Source: Cercozoa sp. M6MM (lineage: Eukaryota > Endomyxa: Ascetosporea). Taken from it: DNA of 34,724 nucleotides. The DNA lies in the NCBI GenBank assembly GCA_040357565.1, contig JBDODJ010000119.1; one strand, 5' to 3'. The notes under the pieces were generated by a model. The model saw only the letters and a list, made by a program, of their open reading frames with translations, was not told the origin of the DNA and did not search any database. Position numbers and translations under genes: made by a program. How positions within the stretch are numbered: position 1 is the stretch's first letter; the number at the start of each line of letters is the position of its first letter. Shown piece after piece: positions 1 through 10,617 of this stretch.

Positions 1-100
1 ATATATATATATATATATATGTATATATGTCTATATATATATAATGTCTAGATGTATGTGTATATATATGTCTATATGTATATGTATATATATACATGTC
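1..100. repeat. TA-rich microsatellite at left edge
   Basis: The window opens in alternating TA and TATG/TCTA runs. The first acceptable exon begins just after it, so this is most likely the end of an intron of the gene that follows. Confidence 0.85.
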
Positions 101-128
101 TACTGTATGTATGCGTGAATGGCAACAG

Positions 129-764
129 GGCAAGCGTGTCAAGGACGTCACCGAAATCACCGAAACCATCATGCCAACGCTGCTGCGTCAGCTCAACGTA
201 CATGATACCTCTAGTTCTTTCCTCTGTTTACCCCTACCCCCTCCCTCCCTCCCTCCCGTACAGTTGGAAGAGACTGCACGTGCGAATTTGAGCGACGAGA
301 CTGACGCGGCCAACGTCGTCGCCTGCATCTCCGAAAAGGCCAAGTTCCGTGTGGTATACTGCCGTTATGTACTGCCTTCTCACTCACTCCCTTATCTCAA
401 TCTAGGCCGACACGGTGGCCGAGCTGGTCGGCATGCCCATCGCTGAGTGCAGAAAGGTACACACTACGTCGTGCTTCAGTCTCTCCCCCCTGGGCCCCCC
501 CCCCCCTCCGTAGATCCACTTGCAAGTGCACGAACTCGACGACGAATTCGCGCAGTTGCGGTAGGACTGTCCCACATGTCTCTCTGTCCCCTCACTACCT
601 CTACCCTTTGGTGTAGTCTGCCGCACTTCTTGTCGGTCGAGGGCAACATGCGACGTGCCTGCGAGGCGGCCAGTCAGTACACGCCGCTTAAGACCGAAGA
701 CGTCGAGAACACGCAGCCCTTCGTGCGACGAATGCTCGAGCGCAGCGGTTTCTCGCCGCAGTAA
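129..764 (+). CDS. 3' part of an unidentified gene (at least 4 exons)
   Basis: I do not recognise this protein. Four exons join in one frame. Exon a (about 129-198) follows an ACAG acceptor and encodes KRVKDVTEITETIMPTLL. Exon b (about 263-353) ends EKAKFRV. Exon c (about 405-455) encodes ADTVAELVGMPIAECRK. Exon d (about 513-560) encodes HLQVHELDDEFAQL, and the last exon runs from about 618 to the TAA at 762-764 and ends RSGFSPQ. The introns are 50-65 nt and pyrimidine-rich, one with a run of about 13 C. The visible part is charged and probably helical, with no catalytic motif or membrane segment. The 5' end lies outside the window. I am fairly sure it is a real gene and have no basis for a function. 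Confidence 0.6.
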
Positions 765-950
765 ATCGCACACACAGGGTATCGCACACACCCCGCCTAT
801 TTCAGACTACGCGTAGTTCAGTTTCGTTTGCAGCTTTCGTTTTTCAGCCCATAGTTGGACTCGTTTTTCAGTCCGTATATTGGACGCTTGGCCCAGAGTA
901 AGCGAAACGTTAGTTAGATAACCGAGGCTACCAACTCAACACTGCGCTGC

Positions 951-3491
951 TTAGAGGTCGAGGAAATCGTTGACGTCGTCTGCGCAGATTTGAAAATACA
1001 GCAACCTGCAGAAGAGCAAAAAAGCAAAATAACACACCGAGCTCTCGTTTGCGTGCCATGAGCGTAGCGTGCTGCCGCTCGAGCACCTTGAGGTCGCTCT
1101 CCCAGTGTGGGTGCTGTTCAGCGAGCGAGGACGGTTTGTGGCGTCAAAAAAAAAAAGAGGCTCGTACCAGGACCTGCCGTCCCGGACAGCGTCGACACTC
1201 GCGACCGAACGGCGGCTCCATGATTGTTTTGTCGAGACACTGATGGTGGTACCAGCAGCCGCACTAAGCACGCACACGTCGGAATGAACAGAAACGGGTG
1301 CTAGTCTTCTTTTCTGCATTAATTTCGTACCTGTGTTCGCTGTGGCAGAGTCTTCTTGGTCTTTTTCGACAGGCCCTGTGGTCAGTCAAGTTTAGAGCAC
1401 AGGTAGTCAGTCAAGTCAGAGCGCAGGTAGTGTTTAGAGAAACAGAGAGTACCAGACTCAAAAGCGACGTGAGTTTCTGCGGGTCACGGGGCCACACGCG
1501 TTTGTTGCAGTACACGCACAGTTGCACTGGCACGTGGTGCACCTGGGGACAGTGGGGTGAAGGGAGGCAGGGAGGCAGGGTCTAAGAGGGGTAAAGGAAA
1601 GAACTACCCAGTCACGTGCCACGTAGAGAGCCGTGTGCAGCAGCGACGGCAGCGGTGGTCGCTCTCGCTGACTGTCCAGTCAGGTCAGTCAATCACTTGG
1701 TCCGAATTGGTGCACATACCGGCGGAAGCGTTCCTCGGCGGCGCGGCGAATGCGTTGGGCCTCCTCGGCATCCGCGGCGGCAGCGCGGCCCTGCGCCACG
1801 ATCAAATAGACCAGGTACAAATGGACCAGGTACAAATGGACCAGGTACAATGGACCAGGTACAAATGGACCAGGTACAAATGGACCAGGTACAAACGTAC
1901 CAAGAAACGACGCAGGTGTCGTCGATCGCGCTTGCTTTCGACCTCGTCGCGTTTCTCGGCCACCTGCCGCAGGAACTGCACGTCCTCCTTCCTGCAATGT
2001 GCCCCTTAATAGTAGTACGAGGAGACACCCCCTTAAACAAGTATCAGAAACACCTTTAAATAGTATATCAAGGTACATCTGCAGGAAGCGTTCCTTGGAC
2101 AGCTCGAGTCGCTGCTGCTGCACCTGCTGCCGCAACGCGCTCTGCGACATCGACGCGTAGTTGGCCGACGCTGCAGGGAGGGGTAAACAGGGGGGTAAAT
2201 AGGGGGGTAAATAGGGGGGTAAAATAGGGGGGTAAAATAGGGGGGTAAACAGGGGGATAAACAGGGGGGTAAGCAGGGGGGTAAACAGGGGGGTAAACAG
2301 GCAGGCAAAAAGCTACACGAGGTGGATTCCGAAGGCATGTAACCCTCGGCCAGTTTGTTGGCCACGTGCGTCGCATGTCGCTGCATCACTTGTCTGTCAG
2401 TTATCGGGGGGGGGGTAAACAGGGGGGTAAACAGGGGGGTAAACAGGGGGGTAAACAGGGGGGTAAACAGGGGGGTAAACAGGGGGGTAACACTGTACAA
2501 GACATGCGACGGAAAGTTCGAGCGGCCAATAGTGACAACAACTGGATCCAGCGGGTAATCGCTCGGCACTTGCAGCGTACAATTGGCCTGTGTGTGGTAC
2601 AAATGTCCCGAGCATGTACCGTATATGTAGCCTTAACGAAAATAATTAAAGGTGCGGTACAAAGTAGCGTCCACGGTGTAGTTTGAGTTTCACACTGCCA
2701 CGTCGCTCGTTCACTTTTATTTGGGCAGAGAAACGGTCCGCCTCTGGTCCATCTGGACGCATATGAGCAGACTGGCTACAAAAAATAGTTTCCGTACACT
2801 TGTACCTTCAGTGGACATTTCAGTGAGATCGTGGCGCAGCTGCTGCAGCTCCTCCCAGGCGGCACTGAGTGGCTACACTCATATAAAAATAGTACATATA
2901 GATATTATATATATCTATATATATATATTTATATATATAAATGGATATATGACTGATAGCACATTCTTGCACACGAACGAGTGCAGCAACTGCGCGGCAG
3001 CAAAGGGTGTTTTGTTCACGCACTCTGCACACAGACACATGAGGTATGTCACTAGTCCAGTAGTCCTACCACAGGTTACCTGCCTGCAGTCGCTCCACCA
3101 GGGCAGTGCAGAACACATGCGACTGCACACACAGGTGGACTGTCCAGACAGACAGACACAGACACAGACAGACAGAGAGAGTACTGTGACATCGAATCGC
3201 AGGTGTGGAATCGTCGAAATGCCGAGCTGCAGCGATCGCGACGGTGTGGCACTCACGCGCACCTTCAGACTGAAGAAGCACATGCTCACATCAGTCAGGC
3301 TCAGCTTGGCGACTTACCTGTCGCTGTGCCGTGCGATCAGTGCATCATCGCCCAGTAGTTCACTGCGACAGCACAGGCACCTCATCTTCCACTACAACCA
3401 CGTGCGCATTCTGACAGGCCTACATGATCGCATCGAATTCCTCATTCAAATCTAACTTGGCTTCTGCCGCGTGCTCGTTACGCGACATTCT
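951..3491 (-). CDS. Coiled-coil protein with possible RWD-like segment, unidentified
   Basis: A minus-strand gene with about ten short exons. The first exon starts at ATG 3491 and encodes MSRNEHAAEAKLDLNEEF, joining exon 2 (about 3318-3362) to give FDAIIELLGDDALIARHS. Later exons include a coiled-coil piece (about 2807-2868, WEELQQLRHDLTEM), a piece reading TLQVPSDYPLDPVVVTI (about 2510-2580), then VMQRHATHVANKLAEGY (about 2330-2395), QSALRQQVQQQRLELSKERF (about 2075-2170), a charged segment (about 1900-1995) and RAAAADAEEAQRIRRAAEE (about 1690-1795). A frame ending DDVNDFLDL at 951 may be the C-terminus. The 'PSDYPLDP' piece resembles the strand-turn of RWD domains, but the match is short and this is inference. 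Introns hold large C-rich and GTAC minisatellites. Exon order is supported; the exact joins and C-terminus are not. Confidence 0.5.
1804..1898 (-). repeat. 14-15 bp minisatellite filling an intron (unit GTACCTGGTCCATTT)
   Basis: Six to seven near-identical tandem units, read on the minus (gene-sense) strand as GTACCTGGTCCATTT, with one unit a base shorter. The array fills the intron between the exon ending LRRFL and the exon starting GRAAAADAEE. Each unit carries GTAC, the same four bases that open this intron. Confidence 0.9.
2172..2305 (-). repeat. C-rich 12-bp minisatellite in intron (TTTACCCCCCTG), array 1
   Basis: About eleven tandem units, reading TTTACCCCCCTG with minor variants (TTTATCC, GCTTACC, ATTTTACC) in the sense direction of the host gene. 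The array ends at the acceptor CTCCCTGCAG at the 3' end of the intron. Confidence 0.92.
2408..2492 (-). repeat. C-rich 12-bp minisatellite in intron, array 2
   Basis: Seven almost perfect units of the same TTTACCCCCCTG repeat, in the next intron upstream of the same gene. It begins beside the donor at about 2500 and ends in a C run before the acceptor at about 2396. Confidence 0.92.
2895..2950. repeat. TA-rich microsatellite (intronic)
   Basis: An ATATAT/TATC tract inside an intron of the minus-strand coiled-coil gene. Confidence 0.8.
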
Positions 3492-3640
3492 CTGTGGGCA
3501 CCGCAGTGGGTTTCCTAATACACTGTAGTGCGCAGATTTTGCGGCTAAACTCTGGCTGCCAAATATTAAATAAACTACACGATCAGGCCGATACAGTATG
3601 CTTAATTGAGTAGCGCATGCGTGTGTGACTGCTATTTAGT

Positions 3641-4582
3641 ATGGAATTTGCGTGTCGTCTTGCTCTGTGCTGGTAGGTGTGCCAATCACGACGCGTATGT
3701 ATTCGTGCAGCACCAAAATACAAGAAATATCTAGGCTGTTGTGCGAGGCGCCAGAGCTGCGCGAGTTCGTTCTGAAGCGCGCTGCACTTGTCGACAAGTT
3801 TCGATGTACCCCCCCCCTAAAGTCCTGTTTACTGGGGTTGGAGGATTGCTCAATAACTTTTTGCAATCAGGTGCTGTGCCTTTCGTTGACCTGCTGAACG
3901 ATCTCGCGAGATGCAACGTCACAGTTGGTGCTTCATGTCGTTATTAGTGCTCACTTGTGTCGTTTTACTTGCTGCTTTCAGGCGAGCAGCATATCGCGAG
4001 TGTTCTCAAAGCCAACATGCTGTAAAGCCCAATCAGCCGCTATTGTGTGAGTTGAGAATGATGTGCGAGTTGTTTGTTCTGCCAGGGCAGTGAAGGAAGT
4101 GACGGAATTGTGCACACTTGCGAAAGGTAAGTTGGCCATAATTGCGCCTTTTTCTTCGGACAAAAGCGTTTGTTTTGCTTTCAGTTTTCGCGAGCAAGTC
4201 GGATCAACTCGAACTCGAACTCGACGAGGAGGATAACGCTGAGGATGACTTGGTGCGCATCTCGATCTACCAGTCACTTGTTTGCTCACCCGTTCACGTG
4301 TGTGTGCAGGGCAAGGCATTGTTGCAAGAGACAAGATTCACAGTGCTCGAAGCGAGTTTTGACGAACTGACAGCTCTGTGCGAGCAGTGCACGTGCTACT
4401 TTGGCAGTCACGCCGACGACTCGTGGCACAACAGGTACCGCACCCTGCGTGTGTTCAGTCAGGCAGCTTTGTAATTCACGATAAACTCAGTGCACTCACC
4501 GACGCGATTCGCGGCGGCAATTCTCTGTTTTTCACGCGTTTTGCCGATGTTTTGCGCTGCCACGAGTTGGCGCAAGAGGTAC

Positions 4583-4633
<51 letters not shown>

Positions 4634-6164
4634 CACACACTTGCACATACACACACACATGCACACACAAACATGCTGGTCTGCAGGTGGCCCCGCAGGT
4701 GCTGCAGTTGTGCCAACTGGCAGAGCAGACGAGTCGCGATGTCAGCACGCTGGCGGCGCTGCAGGTGCTGCGTGCCGAGGCCTGCGTTGCATTGAGGGAC
4801 CTCACTGGTGCCGAACGGAGTCTTCGACGTAAACTCGAATACGGAGAGGTCTTACTGAATATAAAATACTATGTATGCATATTATAGACATATAATAAGA
4901 TAGATTTAAGATATATGTATATATAATAATTTATATATATATGTATGTGTGTGTATTGTACGCAGGACGCCTGCGGTGACGTGTTGCGACTAGCGCGTCT
5001 GTTCTTTCGCTTCGGGTGCTATCGACTGGCTTTGCTAGTACCCTCCGACCTGCTGTGCAACTTGCTATGCCTGGGAGGGTCACGTTCTGTGTGTTGCACA
5101 CAGCACGCGAGTGAGGCGCAGTCTCTCGCTCAGCGCAGCGGCGACGACAACGGCACGCGACGAACGCTGCTGCTGCTGGCTGAGGTGTGTTGTTGTTTGT
5201 TGTTGTTGTTGTTGTTGTTGTTGCACAGTAGCCTTGCTTCTTCTGCTGTGTGGTCGGATTGGTTTCTTGTGTGCACAGCTGGCGGCAGAGACGAAGTTTC
5301 ACGACGAGGAACGGTAGCTTTTGCTCTCTCTCTCTCTCTATATATATATCTATATATATACAGATATATATATATATCTATATATATCTATATATGTATC
5401 TTTGTCTGTGTGTGTGTATGTGCTTGTGGTCGTTTAAGCAGACGGATACTGCTGCGTGCGGTGCGAACTCACGCCAAGCAGGACGAAGAATTGTGGGTGC
5501 GTGACCCCATCCTGGTTGAATCAAATCCAACGATGCTTTCTCTGAGCAGAGACTGACGGAACAGCACCTCCGTCGCAGTGCTGAACGTTGCGAATGCGAT
5601 GCTACTGTTCTCTTTCTCTCGTTTTTCCTTTTCTTTCTCTTTCATTCTTCTCTTTCATTCTCTTTCTTTTTTTTTTTGTTTTCGTTCTTCGCTTTCATTT
5701 TTCTCTTTCTTTTCTTGCCTTTATCTCTTTCATTCCTCTCTTTCATTCCTCTCTTTCATTCCTCTCTTTCTTTCCTTTCATTCTTCTTGCCTTTATCTCT
5801 TTTGTTCCTCTATATTGTTCCTCTCTTTTGTTCCTTTCTCTCCTCTCTCCTCTCTTCCCTTTCTTCCTCACGTCAAATCTTCTGTCTGATGGGTGCGCAG
5901 AAGGAAGCTCTGCTCGCCCGTGCCGACAAGGTGAAAGCACGCTTGCTCAGCTGGTATTACATTCTACCTCTCGCTCCTTCCTTTCGAGTCAAATGACTGT
6001 GCCCGTGCACAACTCAATGTTGCAGTCGGCGCGAAACGCCAGATTGGGCCAGTGACACTGCTCATGCACTCGTGTGTCGCTGGATACGCCAGGTGCACGC
6101 TCGCACTCAAGCCGAGCGCGCTCAGCAGCTCTGCGATACCTGGCACCGTGCTGACTTAGACTAA
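3641..6164 (+). CDS. Helical, TPR-like protein, unidentified
   Basis: I could not name this protein. It probably starts at ATG 3641 (MEFACRLALC), followed by a ~35-nt intron and an exon encoding KIQEISRLLCEAPELREFVL. Further exons read KEVTELCTLAK (about 4090-4128), then an acidic DQLELELDEEDNAEDDL (about 4185-4250), FTVLEASFDELTALCEQC (about 4310-4433), SALTDAIRGGNSLFFTRFAD (about 4480-4578), LQVLRAEACVALRDLTGAER (about 4685-4848), DVLRLARLFFRFGCYRLALL (about 4966-5040), RRTLLLLAE, ILLRAVRTHAKQDEELW and ALLARADKVKARLLS. The last exon encodes TAHALVCRWIRQVHARTQAE and stops at TAA 6162-6164. Helix pairs such as LARLFFRFGCYRLAL look TPR-like. No catalytic motif is visible. Introns contain CA, TTG, TA and CT repeats. 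The gene is well supported; its function is not. Confidence 0.55.
4587..4675 (+). repeat. (CA)n microsatellite in intron
   Basis: A CA run with a few interruptions lies between the donor GTACCTGC and the acceptor CTGCAG of the helical protein gene. Confidence 0.9.
5195..5400 (+). repeat. (TTG)n, (CT)n and (TATC)/(TA)n tracts in two adjacent introns
   Basis: A TTG run at about 5195-5222 fills one intron. CT and TA/TATC runs at about 5325-5400 fill the next. The exon between them encodes LAAETKFHDEE. Confidence 0.85.
5606..5880 (+). repeat. Polypyrimidine intron with CTCTTTCATTC tandem units
   Basis: About 270 nt, nearly all pyrimidine on the sense strand, with several copies of CTCTTTCATTC around 5725-5790. 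It forms an intron ending at the GTGCGCAG acceptor near 5900. Confidence 0.85.
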
Positions 6165-6423
6165 GCGCCGCCCAGTTCCAACACGGGAGGGTTCCACCAA
6201 TTGTTTGGATTCATTTGCACTTCATCGAAGTTCAAAATCCTGCCATACTCTAACGATGCCACTCGCTAAGGCACGGCGGGACTTTACTGAAATTCTAAGG
6301 ACTTTGTTGGAAAAACAAGTCGGACGTCATCGATCCGTCGCGTTTCGCGTTTCTCGTCGGACTTTGAGCGGAGCTAAGGTCGGTTTTTGGAGGTTATCGC
6401 CAGTGTAGCGGTGCGATTGCGGC

Positions 6424-8046
6424 ATGGACAGTGCGGGACTTGCGTCGCTAACGCGGCTGGTACGGCCTAGTTCGGGTGATGCGTTTTTCGAGCGAGTCGA
6501 TAGAATCGTCATCGCCGAGGCGAAAAAAGACTGGCTGGAGTCGTTTTCGTACCTTGGATATACGAGTACACACAGTGCGGACTGTACACGTACCTCTTGT
6601 ACTGTAACGGTGCAGCAGAAGCGAGTTTCCACTCCCGCGATTACAGGATCTATACATCTTGGTGCCAGCGGCACTTTGCTGTTGGTCTCTTTTACGCGTG
6701 GTCAGCACACGCGCCTGGTCCAAGTGGGCAAGTTTGAGTCCTCGTGTTCCCATGTATAGTATCTTTTCTCTTTTGTGCAGTACCCGAAGCGACCGCCAAA
6801 AGGAGGGATATCGGTAAGTTACACATCAGACGAACACTGTCAGTTTTACAGAAAATCCATGTCTTTGATTTTATTTTGTTCAGGTGTTTCGCTGCCTGGC
6901 CTACGGATCCATGTGGCTGTGGAACCTGTCGCTTATCTCGCATGGTACCGGACTTGAATAGGTGCTTGCTATTTAAAAACAAAAGAGGCGGTGTAGACTT
7001 GTCGGGATGGGAAAGGAGCAAAGACATGTGGGAGCAGTGGCCACTGCACCCACTCCAAGTGTCGGCGCGCCTGTTCTTGTTAACACAGATCGCACTGAAT
7101 CTGCACCTGCTGACCTGCCACTTCTTTGTCGACGGTTGGTCTGTCCCTGCTGTTTGGTGTGTGTACCGATACCCTACCGGTAGTACCCTGTGTGTGGGGC
7201 AGAGCCAGCGAGCGATAGAATAGCAATGAGTCTGCACCACTTTGTGACGTGTGCGTTACTCATTGGTACTGTTTTTTGAACACAGAAACATTGTGTAAGT
7301 ACAACTTGTACGATGTAGGTGCCTTCGCGTGCAACCTGACGCGAGTGTCGATCCTCGTGCTGTTCTGCCACGACCTGTGCGACGTGTTTCTGTAAAAAAA
7401 AAACAAGAGCACCTCGCAGGGCACCTCACTTTGAGGCCTTTGTGCAACTAAGCCAAGCCCTTGATTGCTGCAGAGAGGCAGCAAAGACAGCGAGGTACGC
7501 AGGCAGACAGGCAGTGGCGAATGCTTTGTTTGTGACCTTTGCCGTGTCGTGGTTCCTGCTGCGTATCTTGTTCCTGCCCTACAAGGTAAAACACAGCGCA
7601 CTGCAGAGGCCAGTGTCTACGGCACTAACTTGTATCTGCACCTGTACGTGTACTACACAGGTGATTTACTCAACACTGTTCGAGTCGAGGGAGGTTGTTG
7701 ACGACGAAGCTGAGCACGGTGAGTACTGTTTGTGCACAGGTTGCTTGCAGGTGGTTTGATGCTCATTCACACATGACGCACAGAAGGACAGAGTTTGCAC
7801 ACACCGACCTGGATGGCATTCAACGCATGCTTGCTGACGCTGTACTCGCTGCACCTCTACTGGTTCTCGCTGGTACATCACCTATATACAGTACACACTC
7901 CCCCCTAAATTTCGGATGGTCAGCTTTCTTCGCTGTTTGGTCTGCAGATTGTACTTGCAGCGCTGCGTGCTAACGCCACCGGTGCCGTCGAGGACGTACG
8001 CGAGAGACTCCAAGACACTGACAGTCCGCCGAGAAAACTGGATTAG
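6424..8046 (+). CDS. CERS: Ceramide synthase (TLC/LAG1 domain, no homeobox)
   Basis: A multi-pass ER membrane enzyme that N-acylates sphingoid bases with acyl-CoA to make (dihydro)ceramide. Exons in order give the family landmarks: a pre-TLC segment FRCLAYGSMWLWNLSL (about 6883-6940); QWPLHPLQVSARLFLLTQ, matching the conserved 'YP..P' segment (about 7033-7095); the double-His motif MSLHHFVTCALLI (about 7225-7263); VSILVLFCHDLCDVFL, matching the 'lhD.sD..le' motif (about 7342-7396); FVTFAVSWFLLRILFLPYK (about 7531-7586); and YSLHLYWFSL (about 7840-7872). The last exon reads VLAALRANATGAVEDV and ends at TAG 8044-8046. The paired His and the Asp are the catalytic-site signature of the family. 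I chose ATG 6424 (MDSAGLASL) because it opens a clean exon, but the N-terminal join is uncertain. One intron is 20 nt (about 7265-7284) and another 28 nt. Confidence 0.88.
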
Positions 8047-8609
8047 CTGTGCAACTTAACTATCATTTGAGTTTCAACTAGCAAAGAAGATGCAGTCCCT
8101 CTAGAACGAGCTTAACAATGAACTGGATTAGCAAAGAAATAGAAAAACAACGAGCAGTCCCTAGCAATCCCTTTAGAAAAAGCAGTCCCTTAGAACGAGC
8201 AGTCCTTTAAGGTTCTGTGGGTAGTCCACAATACTGTTTTGTTCGGTTTGCCCGAAAAAAACATGCTTTCGAAAACTCATGATCCGCACTCGGCGATCGA
8301 CAATAGTGTGTCATTCTCCGGTTTCCCGCTTTTCCGCGTCTGTAGTCCACGCCACGAGTCCGTGTCTCAATCTAATCCTAGCGCTCTACAGCCGTTTTCC
8401 ACTAGTGATCGTTGATACGCCAGTAGTCGTTGGGCGCTTTGAGGCTTTAAAAGGTGCTAAATAGGCGCAGCCGTGTGCTGAGGCAAGTGTTACTAGTTGA
8501 AACAGGTAGGTGGCGTTTCTCGTGCGGCAGAATCTGATGTTGAATTTGTGTTGACGTGTGTTGTTCAGAGTGGTAGCAGCACCGATCCTGTCTCAAGTCG
8601 GAACCGAGA
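8047..8609. other. Intergenic: ceramide synthase to DUF4833 gene
   Basis: No gene seen. Between about 8090 and 8220 several short imperfect repeats of GAGCAGTCCCT and TTAGAACGAGC recur. The sequence just before 8610 may be the 5' UTR or promoter of the downstream gene. Confidence 0.5.
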
Positions 8610-9270
8610 ATGGCAGCAAGGCAGGTGGATTCGCACGCCTTGTGTGTTGACATTGAGAGTGCCGCGCAGTTGCAGGTATTCTTCCTGTGGGATGGGACAA
8701 ATACGAAAAAGCCAAATTAAGCCAAAAGCGGACACAATGTTTCTGCAGGAACGCAATCCGAACGTGTTCTGCGTGATCTCGCGGTCCAAGAACGCGAATT
8801 TGGTGGTCTACGAGGCAAATATTGGACCGGACGGCGAGCTCGTACGTGATGAGCCGGTACTGGTGTACTGGCTCAAGATCGAGCCGTCCTACCGGCAGGC
8901 CAACCGGCGGAAAGGCAAGTCCGATGACCGGCAGGAGCTCAGTGTGCTGGAGTGGCGTATGGCCTACGGCATCAGTCACCAGTGGCACCACGACGCCTGC
9001 GAGATCTCCTTCGTCGCTCTGCCCGAACGAAAGTACGCTCTCACCTGGGGGTTGGTACAATGAGAGGCTAAAATCTGCAGGTGCATGCTGCGCATCGTGG
9101 AGGGCCGACCGCGTGCCGTGTCGCTCGCCGATGACACGGCCTTCATGACGCAGATCTACGTGCAGGCCAAGGAACGCATGTTCGGCCTGTTGCCCAAGGT
9201 CGAGTATGTCGACATCACCTGGACCTCGTCGCTTGACTCATCGCAGCGCCTCGAGCGACTCCAGAAGTGA
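8610..9270 (+). CDS. DUF4833-family protein
   Basis: Three exons give a compact protein of about 185 residues. Exon 1 (8610-8675) reads MAARQVDSHALCVDIESAAQ. Exon 2 begins after the CTGCAG acceptor at about 8750 and carries the family core: NPNVFCVISRSKNANLVVYE, the acidic turn DGELVRDEPVLVYWL, and ELSVLEWRMAYGI. Exon 3 starts after the acceptor at 9080 and ends LERLQK at TGA 9268-9270. The order 'ryv.ISRs.N.N.VvYea / P v.VYW / ELs..er..AYG' is the DUF4833 pattern known in bacteria and some eukaryotes. The biochemical function is unknown. No signal peptide or membrane segment is visible. Start choice: first ATG in a GC-rich frame, with an intron right after the short first exon. Confidence 0.82.
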
Positions 9271-9536
9271 CATATCAATGAAACCAACTCGGACAGTTCC
9301 CGTGCACCAGTCTAGGACAACTGAAACCACTGTTCATTTTTATTTTATTTTCGTTTGGACCGACGCGAGCTCTAACCGGCAGATGCACAACGCAGAGCTA
9401 AGAAAAGTTATAGGGCAATCTCGTGGATTTAGAACATTCCTCAATATTGTGGAAGGAGTATTATAAATAACTGATCAAGTAGCCGTCCGAGTCGGTACGA
9501 TCAGGTCGGGGCTCACTTCGGGTAAGGGAGGCCACC

Positions 9537-10617
9537 TTAGCCACAGCACGACGTGTCCTCCGACCCAGAGGTTTTCTGATCGGCCAAATCATTCGCCGTG
9601 ATTCGACCGTCGCTCTTGTTGCTCTGGGCGGAGGGGGATCAGAAGGGTATAAGGGATAGGGTAAATGGGTAAAGAAGGTGAAGGGGGGCAAGAGGAGGGT
9701 AAAGAGTAGGCTAAAACTACCATCTCGGCAGCGCCGGCCGACTCGAGTCGATCGCGCTCTTCGGCGATTTTCGCGATGAGAAAGTGGAAGCACGCCTTGA
9801 CATTGTCGCCAGTCTTGGCCGACGTGGCGAACCTGTACAGTTCATATGTACGGTCCATATGTACGGTCCATATGTACCATCCATATAGGCACTGTCCATC
9901 TGTACCATCCAGCAAAGCCGTGCTCCTGGATGAAGGCGTCCAACTCGTCCTTGCCGGGCGCGTCCGTGATGTGTCCGTCCACCACGAGGTCGTATTTGTT
10001 GGCCACCAGCACCACCGGAATCGTCGTATTGTCTGCGTTTCTCACCTGAGGGGATAGGGGCGTCAAGGGAGTACAGGGGGAGAATAATAAAGAACACCTT
10101 CTCATCGACATCGCGCTTCCACATCACGGCAGACTCGAGTGATTTCTTCGATGACACTGTGTGCCCAGGGAGTCAAGGATGCTATAGAGGGCATTAAGGA
10201 GCGAAAGAGGAGTAAAGCTACCGTCAAAGCACACGATAGCGGCACACGCGTTCTGGTAGTAGGCACGCGCCATGGAGATGAACCTCTCCTGGCCGGCAAT
10301 GTCCCACAACTGTATGTGCATCGGCCGATTCTGCACCTTGACCTTCTTGAGCGAGTAGTCCACGCCCAGCGTTGTCTGATGCAGATCGCTGAAGCTCTTG
10401 TACACATAACGCCGGATCAGCGAGGTCTTGCCCGTGCACTGATCGCCTGCACACCAACACACAGTCACGCATAGCGTTTCTTCTGCACACACTGAAGCGT
10501 TTCTCCAGGTCAAACGCACCAATCACGAGCACCTGCACATACGTGTCGATATGACAAAGGATAACACGCTCACACACTCAATACACAAAGCTTGCACCAC
10601 CTTGGCAAATGTGGCCA
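9537..10617 (-). CDS. RAB32: Rab32/38-type small GTPase
   Basis: Seven exons give a predicted 217-residue Rab, close to the ~225 of Rab32. Motifs: P-loop GDQCTGKTS (11-19), switch I TTLGVD (35-40), WDIAGQERF (58-66; the Ile in place of the usual Thr marks the Rab32 family), ANKYDL (120-125), and HGFAGWFATSAK (147-158), which matches the 'EHGFAGWFETSAK' of Rab32. The C-terminus reads SEDTSCCG, giving cysteines at 215-216 for geranylgeranylation. Rab32 proteins act on lysosome-related organelles and at mitochondria/ER contacts; its role here is inferred from the family. I start at ATG 10617 (MATFAK then VLVIG after an intron), but the frame upstream is open (FSSASGLDLDN) and could add an N-terminal extension. 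The intron before FATSAK is a GTAC-containing minisatellite. Confidence 0.92.
9841..9912 (-). repeat. ~14-bp minisatellite in Rab intron (unit about ATATGGACCGTAC)
   Basis: About five imperfect units fill the intron between HGFAGW and FATSAK. The intron begins GTACAGATGG and ends CTGTACAG, so both splice borders resemble repeat-unit sequence. Confidence 0.85.

Noticed and set aside
2172-2492. CRISPR-like or telomere-like array
   Set aside because: Units are contiguous 12-mers without spacers and lie between splice sites of a gene, so neither CRISPR nor telomere fits.
5578-5889. 103- to 155-codon Phe/Ser/Leu-rich open frames that look like a membrane protein
   Set aside because: They are translations of a polypyrimidine intron (TTC/TCT repeats) flanked by good exons of the helical protein gene.
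8279-8464. 61-codon plus-strand open frame between ceramide synthase and the DUF4833 gene
   Set aside because: Short, no family features, no supporting splice context.
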